A stretch of 64,000 bases of DNA from Takakia lepidozioides (Eukaryota > Streptophyta > Takakiopsida > Takakiales > Takakiaceae): contig CM060732.1 of NCBI GenBank assembly GCA_030704615.1, positions 24,798,001-24,862,000 on the forward strand, read 5' to 3'. Made by a program: the position numbers and the translations under genes. The first letter of the stretch is position 1. Each line of letters starts with the position of its first letter. Under the pieces are notes generated by a model. That model was not told the DNA's origin. It searched no databases and worked only from the letters and a program-made list of their open reading frames with translations. This document shows positions 12,301-25,805 of the stretch, in pieces.

Positions 12301-15300
12301 TCTTGATCCTGCAACTGGTGAAAAGGTTGGCTATTTTCCTTTTTCTCTGATTAATTCACTCCATACAAAAATGGATAAAAATCAACAAGCCGCATCTTTT
12401 TTGGTGACTCCTAGCTGGTCGCTAGGTGGAGGTCCTGCAGGAGGTTCAGCAAATGACCTCTCTCTCTATGAGTAACTCGGGAATGTATCTTGTTGATGCA
12501 GGTTGAGAAACTTGTCTTTGTTGTATTTTTTGCTGGAGAGCGGGCACGGACAAAGATCGTGAAGATATGTGAGGCTTTTGGAGCCAACCGCTACCCCTTT
12601 CCCGAGGATCCCAACCGGCAGTGGCAGATGAAGGCTGAGGTATGGCTTCTGTGCCAAATGGTTTCTATGCAGCACTCTGATGGCAGTTTGTTGTCCTGAA
12701 GTGAAAGTGGCTTGGTCAGCTTTAAGATCAAATGGGTCAATGTCACAGGTGGAGGCAAGGTTGGCAGAGCTCCAAACGACACTGGATGCTAGTACTCACC
12801 ACCGTGATCAGTTGCTCAACACCATTGGCTACAACCTGGAGCAGTGGACTGTCATGGTACTCCTCATTCGTGGTGTTTTCCATGAGTGACATGATTGTTG
12901 GAATCTTACAAAGTTAGAGTTGCTGAGTCTGCCATCAAGTTACACAGACAAAGTCATCTGGTGATCTACTCAGGCTGCAAAGATCTGTTACTGTAATTGT
13001 GTCTCAGAATTTCGGTCTTGTGGCAGGTGAGGAGAGAACAGGCAGTTTATCACAATCTGAACATGTTGAGTATTGATGTGACTCGCAAGTGCCTAGTTGC
13101 TGAGGCGTGGTGTCCAGTTGCCGCCAAGGCCAAGGTGCTTTTCGAATATCTTTTTCTTTCGTCCCTATGGGTGTGTTCCCTCCGGATGCGGATCCGCAGC
13201 TTCGTAATGCCTCAGTGTCCATGGCATCTGAAGTGATTCGTGTAGTTGGTAGCGTATTAGCCGTTTTTGTTATCTTCATTCATTTCTCTGCTTCTAGTTG
13301 GGAATTGTCCTCACAAAATAGTGTGATTCACTAGTCCAATAGTTACTAAGGTCTTGACTAGATTGCACACTGTAATGCATGTTAATGTGTGTGACCAATG
13401 GTAAGAACCTACATCGGCTGATGGGCTAGTGATGCACATGTGGGTTTAATTAGAGAGGATGAGGTTATCTTGGGAGTGCTCCTAACCTAAGGCATTATGG
13501 TCTTGTGGGAGAGTGCAGATACAAGATGCTCTAAAGAGGGCTGCATATGACAGCAACTCGCAGGTCAACACCATCTTCCAGGTTCTTCGAACAAAGGAGT
13601 CTCCCCCCACGTTTTATGAAACCAACAAGTTCACCGGGGCCTTCCAAGAGATCATCGACGCGTATGGGTGAGGACCTTTACTGTGAATAGTTAATGTGTA
13701 AATCACAGCTGCTTTTGAATGTTACTCTCTTGGGAACTCAATTCACAACAAGATTGTCTCCAGTGAATCCAGGTTGTTGCTGGGAATTGGAACATTGCTA
13801 CTATTATTGAAAATGAAGGCACGGAGAACAGGCTTTAGTCTACTGTGCTAACCTACATAGCTAAAGTAGGCTCCTCTTTTCCCTGCTATGATTCATTCTA
13901 GTGACTCATCCAGAACTGATCTGACCAGGGCTGCTAGTTATGCTCTAGGGTTGACTGCAAGCCAGTGCATGCTCAAGTGCACAAGTAACAAAGAGGATGA
14001 GGAAGGACTCTCTTTGTCCCTCTGGTATGTTCAGGGCTGATTGGAGGAGATGTTGTTTGGCATGCAGGGTGGCCCGGTACCAGGAGGTGAATGCAGGCTG
14101 TTTTACCATAGTAACTTTCCCCTTCCTGTTTGCGGTTATGTTTGGAGACTGGGGCCATGGGATCGCACTGCTGCTGGGGGCCCTATATCTCATCATCAAT
14201 GAAAGGAAATTCATGAACAAGGTGTGGAAAGCTAACCGTTCATTTACCTTCACATGCCCTCACCCTGGGTTTGAATGTTTGGGGTTTTCTATCATTGAGA
14301 GTGTGTCAGGGATGTTGATGACCAAGTTGCTGAACTATTCTTGATCAATGTTTTGGATGATTGGCTGGTGTAACTGGCCCTCCTATCCACTTTTCTTGTC
14401 TTAGCTCTTCATCAGGATGTATGGTTGTTCTGGTCTCTACATCTGTGAGCTGTGAGCTGTGCAGGCTTAGTTGTTGATCATTGAAGGGAACTGTGGTGGT
14501 GTGTATCCAGAAATTGGGCGACATCATGGAGATGGCATTTGCAGGGCGATACGTCATTCTTTTAATGGCTATCTTCTCTATGTACACGGGTTTAATTTAC
14601 AACGAATTTTTCTCGGTGCCGTTCCATATATTTGGGAGTTCAGCTTATAGATGTAGGGACCCTGCTTGCAGGTAAGGGCAGTTTCTCTGTTCGAAATGAC
14701 CTAATTAAACATCGTATGCATCAGTTTGTCTTCCAATTGCTTGTCCTGATTTATTCAGTTCTGGAAGTAGCCTGTAGGAATTGCCTTGGTTGTCTCTTTT
14801 CTAGGACATTTGTAAAGCTAGATTGGAATTGTCTAATGTTCAGAAGATCTTTGAAGATGGATTGTGAATCCAATAGGAAGTAAGGAACTCGCTACACCTG
14901 GGAGAGATCATAGATGCCCACGAGATATTTAGGTGGCAAGAATTCTCACCTGAATTCTCGTTTAGGAGGAAACTCTGACATTTGCAAAATAATTGTAGTG
15001 AGAGTGCATCTAGATTTTACCCTTGACAACTTATATTGCTATTATGTGGTCTGCAGCAATGCTACTACGGTTGGATTGGAAAAAGTTTCCTATTACCCAT
15101 ACCCATTTGGAGTTGATCCTGAATGGCATGGATCGCGGTCAGAGCTTCCCTACCTCAATTCAGTGAAAATGAAAATGTCAATTTTGCTGGGAATTTTACA
15201 AATGAACCTGGGTATCATACTCAGCTACTTTAATGCCAGTTTTTTCGGCAACAGGCTTGATATCTGGTAAGCAATTTTTCTCTTGCTATGAGACTGTGGA

Positions 15301-18002
15301 TACTGCTATGTTACAAATGTGATAGGATTTTCGGATCTGCTAGCTAAGGGCATGTTACTGTAGGTAGTAAGGTTGTGTAAAGGCTGTGTAATGATTGTGT
15401 CTGAATTCATTTCCATGGTTCTTTGTCTGGCTGGGAATTCCATGTTCCAGAGAGTTGATTTCCTGGTTGATGGTGTCTCTCCCATGGCTGAATTTATTTG
15501 TTGTTCTTCTCTCTGTTGTCTCTCTCACACACCCTCTGTGAAGTGGGTTGCTGAGTGATGTGTCATGGGCTTGTGGCAGGTACCAATTTGTTCCACAACT
15601 GCTGTTCCTCAACTCTTTGTTTGGATATTTGTCGGTGCTTATAGTCTTAAAGTGGGTCCAAGGAAGCCAGTCAGATCTATACCATGTGATGATCTACATG
15701 TTCTTGAGCCCTTTGGATGATCTTGGGGAAAATCAGCTCTTCAGGGGTCAGAAATATGTCCAGGTATGATATATGAGGGAATACTTCTAGCCTGAAAGAG
15801 TCAAATGTGCATGAACAAGAAGGGGACCCCCAGCAGCTATTGGTCACAGTCCCTTAGGTCATTAACACTAAATTCTTATTCAAATCATCCTTCTTACTCT
15901 GGTCATCTTATTCTATCTGTCACCTGAAGTAGAGAACTGGGTTATCAACCTGTTCTTTTCTTCATTAACCCTTGGTAAATCAGCTGCTTTGAGTCTGATA
16001 GTACTAAGATGGGTGAGATCCCAACCTTGTGGATGGTCTCCCCATTTTGGAGTCCCACTGCCACATTAAACACCCTTGATCTGATTTGATGGTAAATTGT
16101 AAGCCTTGTGCGAGGCTCTTACTTTTGAAAGCTTGTAAGAGCAATGCCAAACACCACAATATGAGGAAAAAGAATTGACCGTAACAGGCTCTCTTCCCAA
16201 ATCAGTGTTCTAATCACGTGTTCACAGTGGGTACTTCTTGTAATATCTTCAATATGAATGATGGGTGTGGGAAGTTCCTGTGATGCGGGCCTCAATTGCT
16301 GTTTTTGTTCTCAGGTAGTATTGCTGGTGATAGCGTTGGTTGCAGTGCCATGGATGCTTCTTCCAAAACCCTTTGCAATGCGGAAACAGCACCTACAGGT
16401 GAGGCTTTAAATATTATTGTGAGTACCTATCAGATAAATTGAACATCATATATAATGAAAGCTCACAGACAGATGAAGGCTCACAGGTTTTGACCTCATC
16501 TGGCAGCATCATTTGCGTTTGCTTTGTGCATAGAAAGGTCACTTCATTTGCAACTGTGGTGTGTGAGAAACACAGAAAATTCAAGGGCGTGCGTATGGGA
16601 GGTTGGGAGGATCTGACAATGAATCAACTGATTTAGACCATGAGGAAGAGCATGAGGAGGAGTTTGAGTTCAGTGAAGTTCTTGTGCATCAAATGATTCA
16701 TACCATTGAGTTTGTTCTGGGTGCTGTTTCCAACACCGCCTCATATTTACGTTTGTGGGCTCTCAGGTATGAGGTTTCCGTCAGGTTGTATGTGTAACCC
16801 TAGTCTAGTGTAGGGGTTTTGTTTGTCACAAGCTAGTTGTTCTGATGAAGCTTCTCAGGTTTTTGTGTGGCATTGAGAGGCTGCATTGGGTCACTGAGGA
16901 GAATACATTGACAAAAGCAACACAGATTTTGAAACCATGGGTCAACTATATGAGGAATCGGGTCTCTTACAGGATATTTAAGTTTTGGATAGTGAGCAGA
17001 CAAGTTTGAGACTCCAGTTTTTGATCCTGAGTGAATGTTACCAGTTTTTCAGACCATATAAGGTTAGTGTTGTTATTGACTTACTGTTATGTGTTTGCAG
17101 TTTGGCACATGCACAACTGTCGGCAGTGTTCTATGAGAGGGTTCTCTTACTCGCATGGGGGTGAGTCACACGTGCATTGCTCTGGGCTTGGGCTTCTTTC
17201 TCCTTTGGGCTTCTCTATTGTCACAAGATTGTTCATCTCAGGAGTAGCTTCTTTACTTTCGAGTGTACAGTCCCTGCCTGATGTCAACCCTCCTCTGGAG
17301 CCAGGGTAAGGTATCTCAACTGGAATTCGCCATAGCACTTCCACAACCAGACGACAATCTCAATGGAGAGTTGATGTTTGGGTTTTGTACAGGCATCCCT
17401 GTAGAAACAGTGCTGATTTGCTCTATCCCTTTCTGACCCACTTGTGATGCTTGCCCCTTAGTCCCAGTGCCTGAGAAGAGGAGAGAGATGATTCCACCCG
17501 GTACAGTACCTTGTGATCAGGAACTGTAAATATACCCTTGAGAGGCAGGATGTCTGCATCCCACTGAGACTGAACCCAAAAGCTGCAAAGTTTTCCCCCC
17601 ATAAGGTTTCACAGATTTGAGTGGTCTTGGTGTGCCGGACATGATAGCAAAGGGCATGAGGTGGATTCCAGCAGCGCCACCCTTTTGTAGCTCCTAATCC
17701 GACATAAAGGCGAGGCATGTTGCCAGGATGGCAATGCAAGAGAGTGAGAAGTTTGTTGTGCTTTGTTAAGTTTGATCTATGGTGTGTTTGTCAGGTATTC
17801 AAATCCCATTATCAAGCTCATTGGGTTGGTGGTGTTTCTCATTGTAACTACTGGAGTATTGCTCGTCATGGAGACACTAAGTGCATTTCTGCATGCATTG
17901 CGTCTTCACTGGGTTGAATTTCAAAACAAGTTCTATCAGGGAGATGGCTATAAGTTCCACCCATTTTCTTTCAAAACTCTGGAGGAAGATGAAGATATGT
18001 AG
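9304..18002 (+). CDS. VHA-a: V-type proton ATPase subunit a (VHA-a), complete 18-exon gene
   Basis: Subunit a is the large membrane subunit of the Vo sector. It forms the proton half-channels and anchors V1 through its cytosolic N-terminal half, at the vacuole or TGN. Exons: 9304-9426, 10287-10331, 10563-10685, 10900-11007, 11187-11300, 12152-12325, 12502-12639, 12749-12856, 13027-13134, 13519-13667, 14068-14221, 14511-14671, 15057-15266, 15580-15763, 16315-16398, 16576-16766, 17101-17160, 17795-18002. All junctions are GT/AG and phases agree, giving 813 residues; plant VHA-a proteins are about 820. The N-terminus carries [20 protein letters not shown]. The membrane half includes [20 protein letters not shown] and [20 protein letters not shown]. 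The Arg at about residue 720 corresponds to the essential channel arginine (R735 of yeast Vph1). The C-terminus has [17 protein letters not shown]. The ATG at 9304 was chosen as first in frame; a second Met is three codons on. Confidence 0.96.
10030..10180 (+). repeat. dispersed ~150-bp repeat, copy in VHA-a intron 1
   Basis: This stretch matches the reverse complement of 22440-22600. Shared blocks include GCAGTTGYGGGAAAATAAG, a GTG..AACCCCAC block and GGAGGGTTAGTTTCC. Both copies are intronic but in opposite orientation. The size and dispersal suit a SINE or MITE, but no clear Pol III boxes or terminal inverted repeats were identified. Confidence 0.6.
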
Positions 18003-19629
18003 TCGCATCATTATATTGCAAATTTGTAGATTTACATGTCATGCTTATTCTTCAAGTAAGCTGTGATTGTAACAAACAAGTCAATAAAGTTGATCAGTAT
18101 TGTGAGACTGCAAGCTTTGTGCAACATTGCTTTTAGGAGGATCCTAATAGTCATTATGTGAGGGATCATGAGGGCCACAAGGATGATACGCACGCACAAA
18201 GCTTTACTTGCTTGCCACAAGATTGATAGGATGTTCTCATTGTTTTTCCAGAACTGTGAACAAGATTGTCAGGTCTCAAGTTATCGAAATAACAGCTCAT
18301 TCTGGTAATTCTACCTCCTCTATGTTGGGAAGTTGTATCATCGCATTTAGAGGGAAGATTGCAAAGTGGAGAGCAAGGTGAGAGAGATTGGGGGGAAAAG
18401 ATGAGAGTCAGGGAAAAGACCTCTCCAGAAGCTGAAGCAGGATGTTATGTGATCATGAATGCCCAGAAGGGTGCTATGCACTCAATGATTCAGAGAGTCA
18501 CAGCCGCACTTCAGAGATTGTTACGCAAGGCACTAAAACGAGTCGCCTTAGCAGACAACTTGGCCAGGATCAGCTGCAATGCTAGAGGAGATGCTGAAAA
18601 CACTTAATTTTGGGAACGTGCACAACGAGGACAGGCACTGAACACCGAAGCCATCACAGAGGTATCAACTTGTGTGAGGGAGAAGGAAAACGGCAAGGAT
18701 GGACAGGGAGGAAGAGGGTGGGAAGCGAAAAACTGCCCAACGCTATCTAAAGTGTTAAGCTGCTGTAAATGTTAGGTGAATTATACACCCACGACAGTAA
18801 CAAATTATCCAAATTAGATTCTACTGTTGGGATGACCAACAGATCTTTTGGTCCAGGTGCCTTGTGCAGTTTGGAACTCTCATCTCTTTTGGTTCATTCT
18901 AGTAAAAAATTCAATGCTTTTGTATTCCTTCCCTGTCCTTTAAAGTTTGAATTCATGCATGTCAGATGTGTTTTCTGCTGGTGACGCTGGTGATCACAAC
19001 TCTTGCAGCTACGCTCACACCACAGCCCTACCAGTTCAGTACTGTTTCCTGTTACCATCTCTACAACCACATCCTGTCATTCCAGGCGGAATCGAAGATC
19101 CTCATGGTAAAAGTGAATGGGGAGTACATTGATATATAATTTCAGTACTTCAAAAAAGTGATGATATTTCATGGATCTGATACAAGGAAAGTGGTCCATT
19201 ATCCGATCAATCGTGATCTGGTGGAATTTCACATATGAACTTATTTCGTGCCAACTACATGATAAACAGTTACAATAAAGATAGTGGGTGCATGTATTCT
19301 GCTGTAATTCCTGCTTATTCACACACAACCTGCAGTAGTGACATGCTGTTCCCACTCAGCATCAATGTATTAGCTATGAAAAGTTACAGCTAAGGAAAAC
19401 TCAGAAAGGTGAGGTTTAGCCATGGTAATCTCTCCAATAAAGGTACTTCTGTATTCTCGGCAGTGGCAAAAGCCAATTTTATTTGACTGATATGACCCCA
19501 ACAAACCTCAGCAATTCCCTTAAAAACATGTACAACTAAAACCTGCACATAATTACTAAACTACTCTAGTGACTGTATTCCATTAAAAGATTAATCACAT
19601 GAGGCTTGCCAAAGATAATCCAGCACTCA
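18003..19629. other. intergenic between convergent VHA-a and NDUFAF5 genes
   Basis: This is the 3' flank of both convergent genes. It should contain the 3' UTRs; an AATAAA at about 18083 (within GTCAATAAAG) is a possible plus-strand polyadenylation signal. No protein family, RNA gene or repeat was recognised. Short open frames, such as 18359-18607, have no recognisable domain. Confidence 0.4.
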
Positions 19630-22600
19630 CTACTCAATCTTAAACCATGAACCAGATGGCAGCCTGGTAGTCCCATCTGTTACCTCTTGTTCAGTGCCCC
19701 CGGTCCTTTCTCTCTCCTGACTCTCAGAGGCAAGCTCTGTGATAGACTTACTAGAAGTTGATTTTGGATCATCAATCGGCTGCATCCCTGTGGGTCTTTC
19801 AGGCCCTCCTTCAGCAGTAAAGGCCTTCTGTAAGTCACCAAAAGAAACTGTCGCTGAGCCTCTTCGTTTGGCTCGCTGCTGTGATGTATCTGGACTCCAG
19901 CCTGCCATATATATCACCTGGGAGACAGGGAGACGGTAAGCACTGTTACCGGTCTCACAAGAATGTCAGGAGAGCTCATTTTAAGAAGATAACTCATAAC
20001 ACAGTCAAAAAGCACCTATGGAATCCCTGACAATGACTGAGCTCCCAATGGACATCTACTCAAGAGAATCCCATCCTGGGCATTTTACCTGAAATGTGGC
20101 AGGAATAGTGCCATCTGCTTCTCCAAACATTGACTGATACACTGATGCAGCTGCCAGAGCTGTATCCCTTCTTAAGGTCTGCCATACAGTGCCCTCAAGT
20201 ATCAGCAACCATGTGGACGAGAAAGAATCAGAAAGACTGACAGAAAAACTTCTCCACAGGCTTTGCTTAACCTTGTTGAAGGTTAAACCTCTCCAGGTAG
20301 TAAGAGCAGGAAAGTAAAAAAAGAGAACGAAAGAAGTGAGAGATGAAGAGGGATGTATAAAATGCAGTAGGACAGGCACCCAAAAAGCACCTGATAGCAT
20401 GAGCACAGCAAAAGCTGAACAAGCTTAAACCTTCCAAATAGACTAATGCTAACTGCATTAACAACAGATTTTACATATATCCAATGTTGCAATAGTTGTG
20501 TCAGCGTATGAGCAGAACTGTGACTCAGGGGTGCTAGATTAAAGAGACCAGCCCTAGATATTTTTTAGCCCTTAAGGCTTACAATACAGTCAATTCCTTA
20601 GGGATGCAGGGCACTTTCAACTTAGCGAGTAGTCCTGATTCCATTTGCTCAGGGAACCTGTCACCAGATGGACTTTCTTCCTGCAGTCTTGGGAAGGTGA
20701 TCAGTTTACCTAGTGATGCCCTTGTAGTGAGTTGACTGCATAGCGTGAGCTCCAAGATGAGCAGGTTTGGGCCAGGAGCCCCTAATGTGTCCATGGTGCC
20801 CTAAACAGTGGGTAACAAAGAAAAATGATGTAGGTTGAATTATACCAAACTCCTCTGACGAACAGCGTTGACTTCCCCCATGGCCCGCAAGTGCTCAATC
20901 AACTCAATTGCTGCACAGAAGTCAATACAGGCTCTGACGTTGCTATGCAAAGGCCCCAAGACTAGTACAACCCTCACAGAGACGGTTCAGGATCTTACAT
21001 AATTTCTCTCATCCAGCACAGTCTTTACCCTCCAGGCATGCCTTACAGTGTGACCGGCAGGACAGGTAGCAATAGATTAGCAATGGGGTAACAAACTACA
21101 TACCACCAAGCAGCATGGACATTACACCTTGACTGGTATCATACCATGAGTACAATTTTATAAATATTGTATACATCGCTATCTCTGTCCCACTTCCCTA
21201 ATTCCGCTGACACTCTACATTACTGTCTTTAAATTTGTTCCAGAATGCCTATGTCTGGCAGCACACAGATACTGAAGCATAGATATGCCAAAGCAAAGTG
21301 ACAGTCTGTGCTGGCTTGTATAACGCAAGACATAACAAATGGCCTGCTTCTCCAACAATCCAAATCAATTAGAGTTACTTGGTATCGCACCACTGGGATA
21401 TCGCACAGTGTACTCGTCCACATCAACTGTAGGCAGTGCAAGACCTGCTCTTGTCAACAGGTTCCCAGCATCTCGTACCTGTTCATCACCCACAATGAAC
21501 ATACTTTTGACAATTGTCACTTGTAAATAACCTATTATCAACCCCTTGTTTCTCTCCCCTATCAGCTTATGTGTGTGTGTCCTCATCCCTACACCAAAAT
21601 GAAGAGACTCACCTGAGCCAGAGGCGAGATGCGAGGACTCACACCACCTTCACGCTCCAACTGTGCCACTGTGCATGCTATTCTCAGTTCCCTGAAACCC
21701 CCCCAGAGAAAGAGACAGAAGCAGTCTCAATAAGGGCAACATGGAAGAGCCTCATATCCAAATACATCTACCAGAGGAGCGCAAGATTTTCCCTCTGCAA
21801 CACAAATTGAATACTCTTGCATGAGCGTGCACACCCTTTTCAAATGCAGTGCAACTGGCAGTGGAAGAAATCAAGAGAAAAGGTCCAACCTCACAGTTTC
21901 GCCTCCAAACATGGCTGCCAGAAACAGTCCATCAGGCTTCAGTGCCATCCTGCACTGCATAGCACTTATGACCATGGTTAATTCTTTTCTGCATTTGTAT
22001 CCAATGATAACCCCTAAAAGTTGATACACAAAATGGTAGAGGATACATGCAAGGACCAGCACACAAGTCCTATAGGATGGATAATCCTGAGGAGGGCTTG
22101 CTCTGCCTTCAGGTCTTCTGAGGTATGTGATAGCAAGACCATGCCACAACATCAAAGGTAAATCACCTGCATAACTTGACCCCACGCTACAAAGATCTAG
22201 AGTCCACGAGAATGCAACCGACAAATTCCCTCACTGCCTGAATAATCAAAACAGGGCTGATGGACTATCTCGAGCATCTGTCATTGAAGTGTACCTGCGA
22301 CATTGCACCTGGAAGATCATTGACCCAGTGAAGGCCCAAAGAGCTGATCACCACATCCAGTGAACTGCTCCCTCCATATGCAAGCCACCCACATTCAAAA
22401 ATAAAATGTACTCATGCCATTCCCTGCGAACATTGGCTTGCCATAGCCTTACGGCCAGTGACCCCGCGGGAAACTAACCCTCCTGGAGCCTTTTGTGGGG
22501 TTCACACCCACTAGGGTTTAGCTTCCCGCAGCTCAGTTGCAGGTATAAACTTATTTTCCCACAACTGCCATTAAGGCACTCACAGAGGCACTTGTCCACG

Positions 22601-24171
22601 TGCAAACTCAACAGCCCAGTCGCCCGGTTATTGATTTCTGTTTTAGAGCCATGCTTTTACCACAGAAATGACATGCCTGGGGAAGGTTTCTGCCCATCAC
22701 TCTGGGTTGTGTGCAGGGCAAAAGAATAAACTCGGCATGCAAGTGACCAGAATCTCTGAGCACAGTAAGGTATTTCCATCATGAAAAGAGAGTGGAAAGA
22801 ATGCTCAGGTCCTACACATTATTGGAAGAGATCCAAGGGATATAACCCCTCCCCCCCACTTCGAGGACAATCCCAGTTTCGAACTGCCATAAACCCAACA
22901 GTATCCATTTAACAAATTGAGTTTAGTGGCAACGTGACTGAAGATAACAGCACTTTGGGGCTAAGGAAGAGAGAGAGGCAGAGATGATGCTCACCCCTGT
23001 TTGAATGGTAAATACTCCTCATCTCCAATTACGTGCATATTCTCCAGCCTTGTGATGCCAGGTGGCCCACCTTTTATATCCTCCAAAGCTGCCAACTTCA
23101 TAGACCTTTTTATCATGTCATCTGAAGTGTCTAGCGATATCAACTTCTCTATCCCACCTGCATCAAGGTCCACACGAAGCAAGTTGTTTAGAGCTCCTGT
23201 TTTACAGCTAGCAACATTCACAGGAGATGCGTGAGTGCATGAACAGGATCACTAAGGGGAATGCCAAAGGACCATATTGTGTAGGTTCCAAACACCCATT
23301 TGCAACTCGGCCAGCCCACCTTATAATTTCAACAGTAGGCCATTGACATGCATGAAGAACCGACTTAACACTCTCTACATGGATTTCTCAGTTTACCGCG
23401 TCCTTGAAGCAAGCGGCGCACATGGTCAAAGGCCCCTCCCAGATTCAATGCTGTTGGGAACTTTCGCTTACAATCCTGCCACAAATCAACGTCTTGTTAC
23501 TTGCGCAACTCCGGAAGATGGCAGGAGCAAGTAAGAAAAGACACCAAAATTCGTGTATGCAAACACTTGGCATGTGCAATTTACTGACCTGAAACAGAAT
23601 CTTCCCCAACAAAGTCGTGAATGGGATGGAGGCTACTTACTTGAAGTCGGTCAAGTAGGTTTTCAGTCACTGTGTTGAGAATGGGATCATTTGCCTCCAT
23701 AAGCCACGCTGCCCTGTCCCTCTGATTTGTTTGAAACCCTGTCAGCCACAACTCACTCTCTCTCTCTCTCCGCCCAAACTGGGCGCGCAGTCTATGACCA
23801 CAAGGCTAAGGCAAACAACCTCGTATGAGTATATCCCCTCTCTTCCACAAGCTGTGACTAGATAATTCCATAAAAACTCCAAATTCGTGTGAAGAGCAAC
23901 TTTCAGGCAGAGTTTCTGACTGCCAGAAGACCTGCTTGCTCTTGAGTGCCCGGTCAAAAATGTCGACGTTGCGGTCACCCATCTCATCACCTCTGCCCAA
24001 GCTCTCACTCGCAAGCGAAGAATAACTGGGTGCAGAAGCCCGTAGAAATCCTCCATTACCTCCGGCTCCGTGCACCCATCTCACAGCCGTCCAATTGCAG
24101 AGACCCTTTGACCACATGCTGTCAGAAAAACTCTTGAGAGCATCAAAGCAAAACCCAACTACGAGTTGCAA
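19630..24171 (-). CDS. NDUFAF5: mitochondrial NDUFAF5-like methyltransferase-fold complex I assembly factor, 11 exons
   Basis: NDUFAF5 homologues act in the mitochondrial matrix and modify the NDUFS7 subunit early in complex I assembly; the animal protein is an arginine hydroxylase on a SAM-methyltransferase fold. Exons (minus): 24171-23932, 23721-23641, 23475-23397, 23157-22995, 22367-22295, 21954-21890, 21691-21613, 21478-21391, 20910-20846, 20178-20089, 19917-19630. Phases agree throughout. Family marks: [20 protein letters not shown] at the N-terminus, LNLGG then [11 protein letters not shown] (cofactor pocket), [81 protein letters not shown]. Start is either Met at 24171 or Met at 24117 (MWSKGLCNW...), the latter being a better mitochondrial presequence. 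The product is about 418-436 residues. It is longer than the Arabidopsis protein as I recall it because of a roughly 65-residue polar tail. Confidence 0.93.
22440..22600 (-). repeat. dispersed ~150-bp repeat, copy in NDUFAF5 intron 4
   Basis: This is the inverted partner of 10030-10180, lying in the intron between exons 23157-22995 and 22367-22295. It shares the GGGAAAATAAG and GAGGGTTAGTTTCC blocks with its partner, with moderate divergence and small gaps. Confidence 0.6.
23766..23836 (+). repeat. dispersed repeat copy B (pair with 5730-5800)
   Basis: CCAAACTGGGCGCG followed by a diverged CTATRRCCACAAGGCTA block and TATGAGTA matches 5730-5800. This copy lies in intron 1 of the NDUFAF5-like gene. 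Confidence 0.6.
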
Positions 24172-24279
24172 TCAGCCATCAATATACAAGTCAAGTCCTC
24201 AGAGAACTGGAGAGATGCGGTGTGGGAGATGTGGAATTCCAAGTACTTTTGGTCGCTGGAAATTCACGAAATACAAAGT

Positions 24280-24440
24280 GGGCATTCGTGGGACAATGGT
24301 TGGAGCCTCAACAGGAGAGATATCAAGGGAAAGGTCTCCGGTTCAAATCTGGTTGTAGGCTCTCTGGAAAAACAATTGATTAGATAGGGGACATAGATGA
24401 CACTGGACACTTGGGCCAATGGCACAGGCTACCCTATTGT
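24280..24440 (+). repeat. possible tRNA-derived SINE
   Basis: A Pol III B-box-like GGTTCAAATCT lies at about 24342. About 50 bases upstream is a weak A-box-like GACAATGGTTGGAGCC. The downstream part is unrelated to tRNA and ends near a T-rich stretch, which fits a short interspersed element. No tRNA cloverleaf could be completed, so this is not called as a tRNA gene. Confidence 0.35.
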
Positions 24441-24544
24441 GCCTTAAATTTTACTTTTTACATACCGAACTCAGTTATTAAAATGAATACGGTATGCAAT
24501 TTTGTATTAGCTTGAGTTCATGAAACACACACATCAAGCTTTAT

Positions 24545-25803
24545 TGTAGTCATATTTCTTCGTTTATTGCATGTTTTGGGCATCAAATTAGGTTGCTTAG
24601 TATCGTGAACTCTTTTTGTTCGCACATGATACTTAAAGTCCTCAAGCACTGCAACCAATGGCGTTGACAACATTTCGATATTACCAAAAACTTCACTATT
24701 TGTATTCGTGACTATCCCTGTCAACTTTTATGATTATTACAAATTATCCTAGCTTTACCTCAAAAAACAACAAAAAATACAAAACACATATTATGCTCTT
24801 GGTGTAACATGCAATTCTCAATCTTCCATTGTACTCACTACTGAATACTACATATCAGTAGATGACACACAGATTATAAATTCTTCTAGCAATGACGAGT
24901 GTCTTTGCAAATATAAATTTATTTCCCAGTGGCAAATTTACATTCCGGCTACTAGATTTTATACAACTTGAGGATTTCACACTCATTTTGAAGCCTTTCC
25001 AATGTGAATCTTTTAACAGCCTATCAAACACAACCTCTTTGTTGCAGTCGGATTTCAGTCAGATTTCTCCACTTATTGCATGTCTTGGGCATCAAAGGAA
25101 GTTGCTTTGGATGCACTTACCAGTCTAGTGTTGTATTTCCAGATTATGACTTCAAAGAAGCAGCACACCGTCAAGCATAAAGAGATTCCAAGTATCGTGA
25201 ATTTATTTTACTTGTAAATAATACTTAAAGTCTTCATGCAGCTACAAATTCACTATTACCAAGAATCTCACTCTTTACATTCGTGACTCTCCTTATCAAT
25301 TATGACCGTTACAAATTATCCCAGCTTTACTTAGAAAACAACAACAAACACAAAACATAGATGCATTCGGTACAACATGCAGTTCACAATATTCAGTTGT
25401 GTTCACTACTACATATTACGGATATATCAGTAAATGACACACGGGCTATAAATTCTTCTGGCAATGGCGAGTGTCTCTACCAACACAATTTTATTTCATG
25501 GTGACAAATTTACATGCCGGCTACTAGGTACTACATATCCCAATGATTTCACGGTCATTTTGAAGCCTTCCAAATTTGAATCTTTTAACAGCCTACCAAA
25601 TGTAACATCTTTGTTGTAGTGAGATTTTTCTATTTATTGCATGTTTTGGGTATCAAATCAAGTTGCTTTGGATGCACTCAACAGTTCGGTGCTATATTTT
25701 GAGATCATGGCTTCAGAGAATCAGTACGACATCAAGTACAAATGGATTTCAAATATTATGAACTATTTTTGTTTGCACATAATATCTGAAGCTTTTAAGC
25801 TGC
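24545..25803. repeat. ~560-bp tandem repeat array, about 2.3 diverged copies
   Basis: The same ordered blocks recur at about 24567, 25078 and 25638: TTATTGCATGTYTTGGGYATCAAA, GTTGCTTTGGATGCACT, then a CATRATACTTAAAG-like block and AATTCTTCTRGCAATGRCGAGTG. The spacing is about 510 and 560 bases. The array ends abruptly at 25803, where gypsy element 1 begins. The unit encodes nothing I recognise. Confidence 0.75.
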
Positions 25804-25805
25804 AG

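Noticed and set aside
24290-24360. Possible tRNA gene
   Set aside because: B box present, but acceptor and anticodon stems do not pair; SINE preferred.
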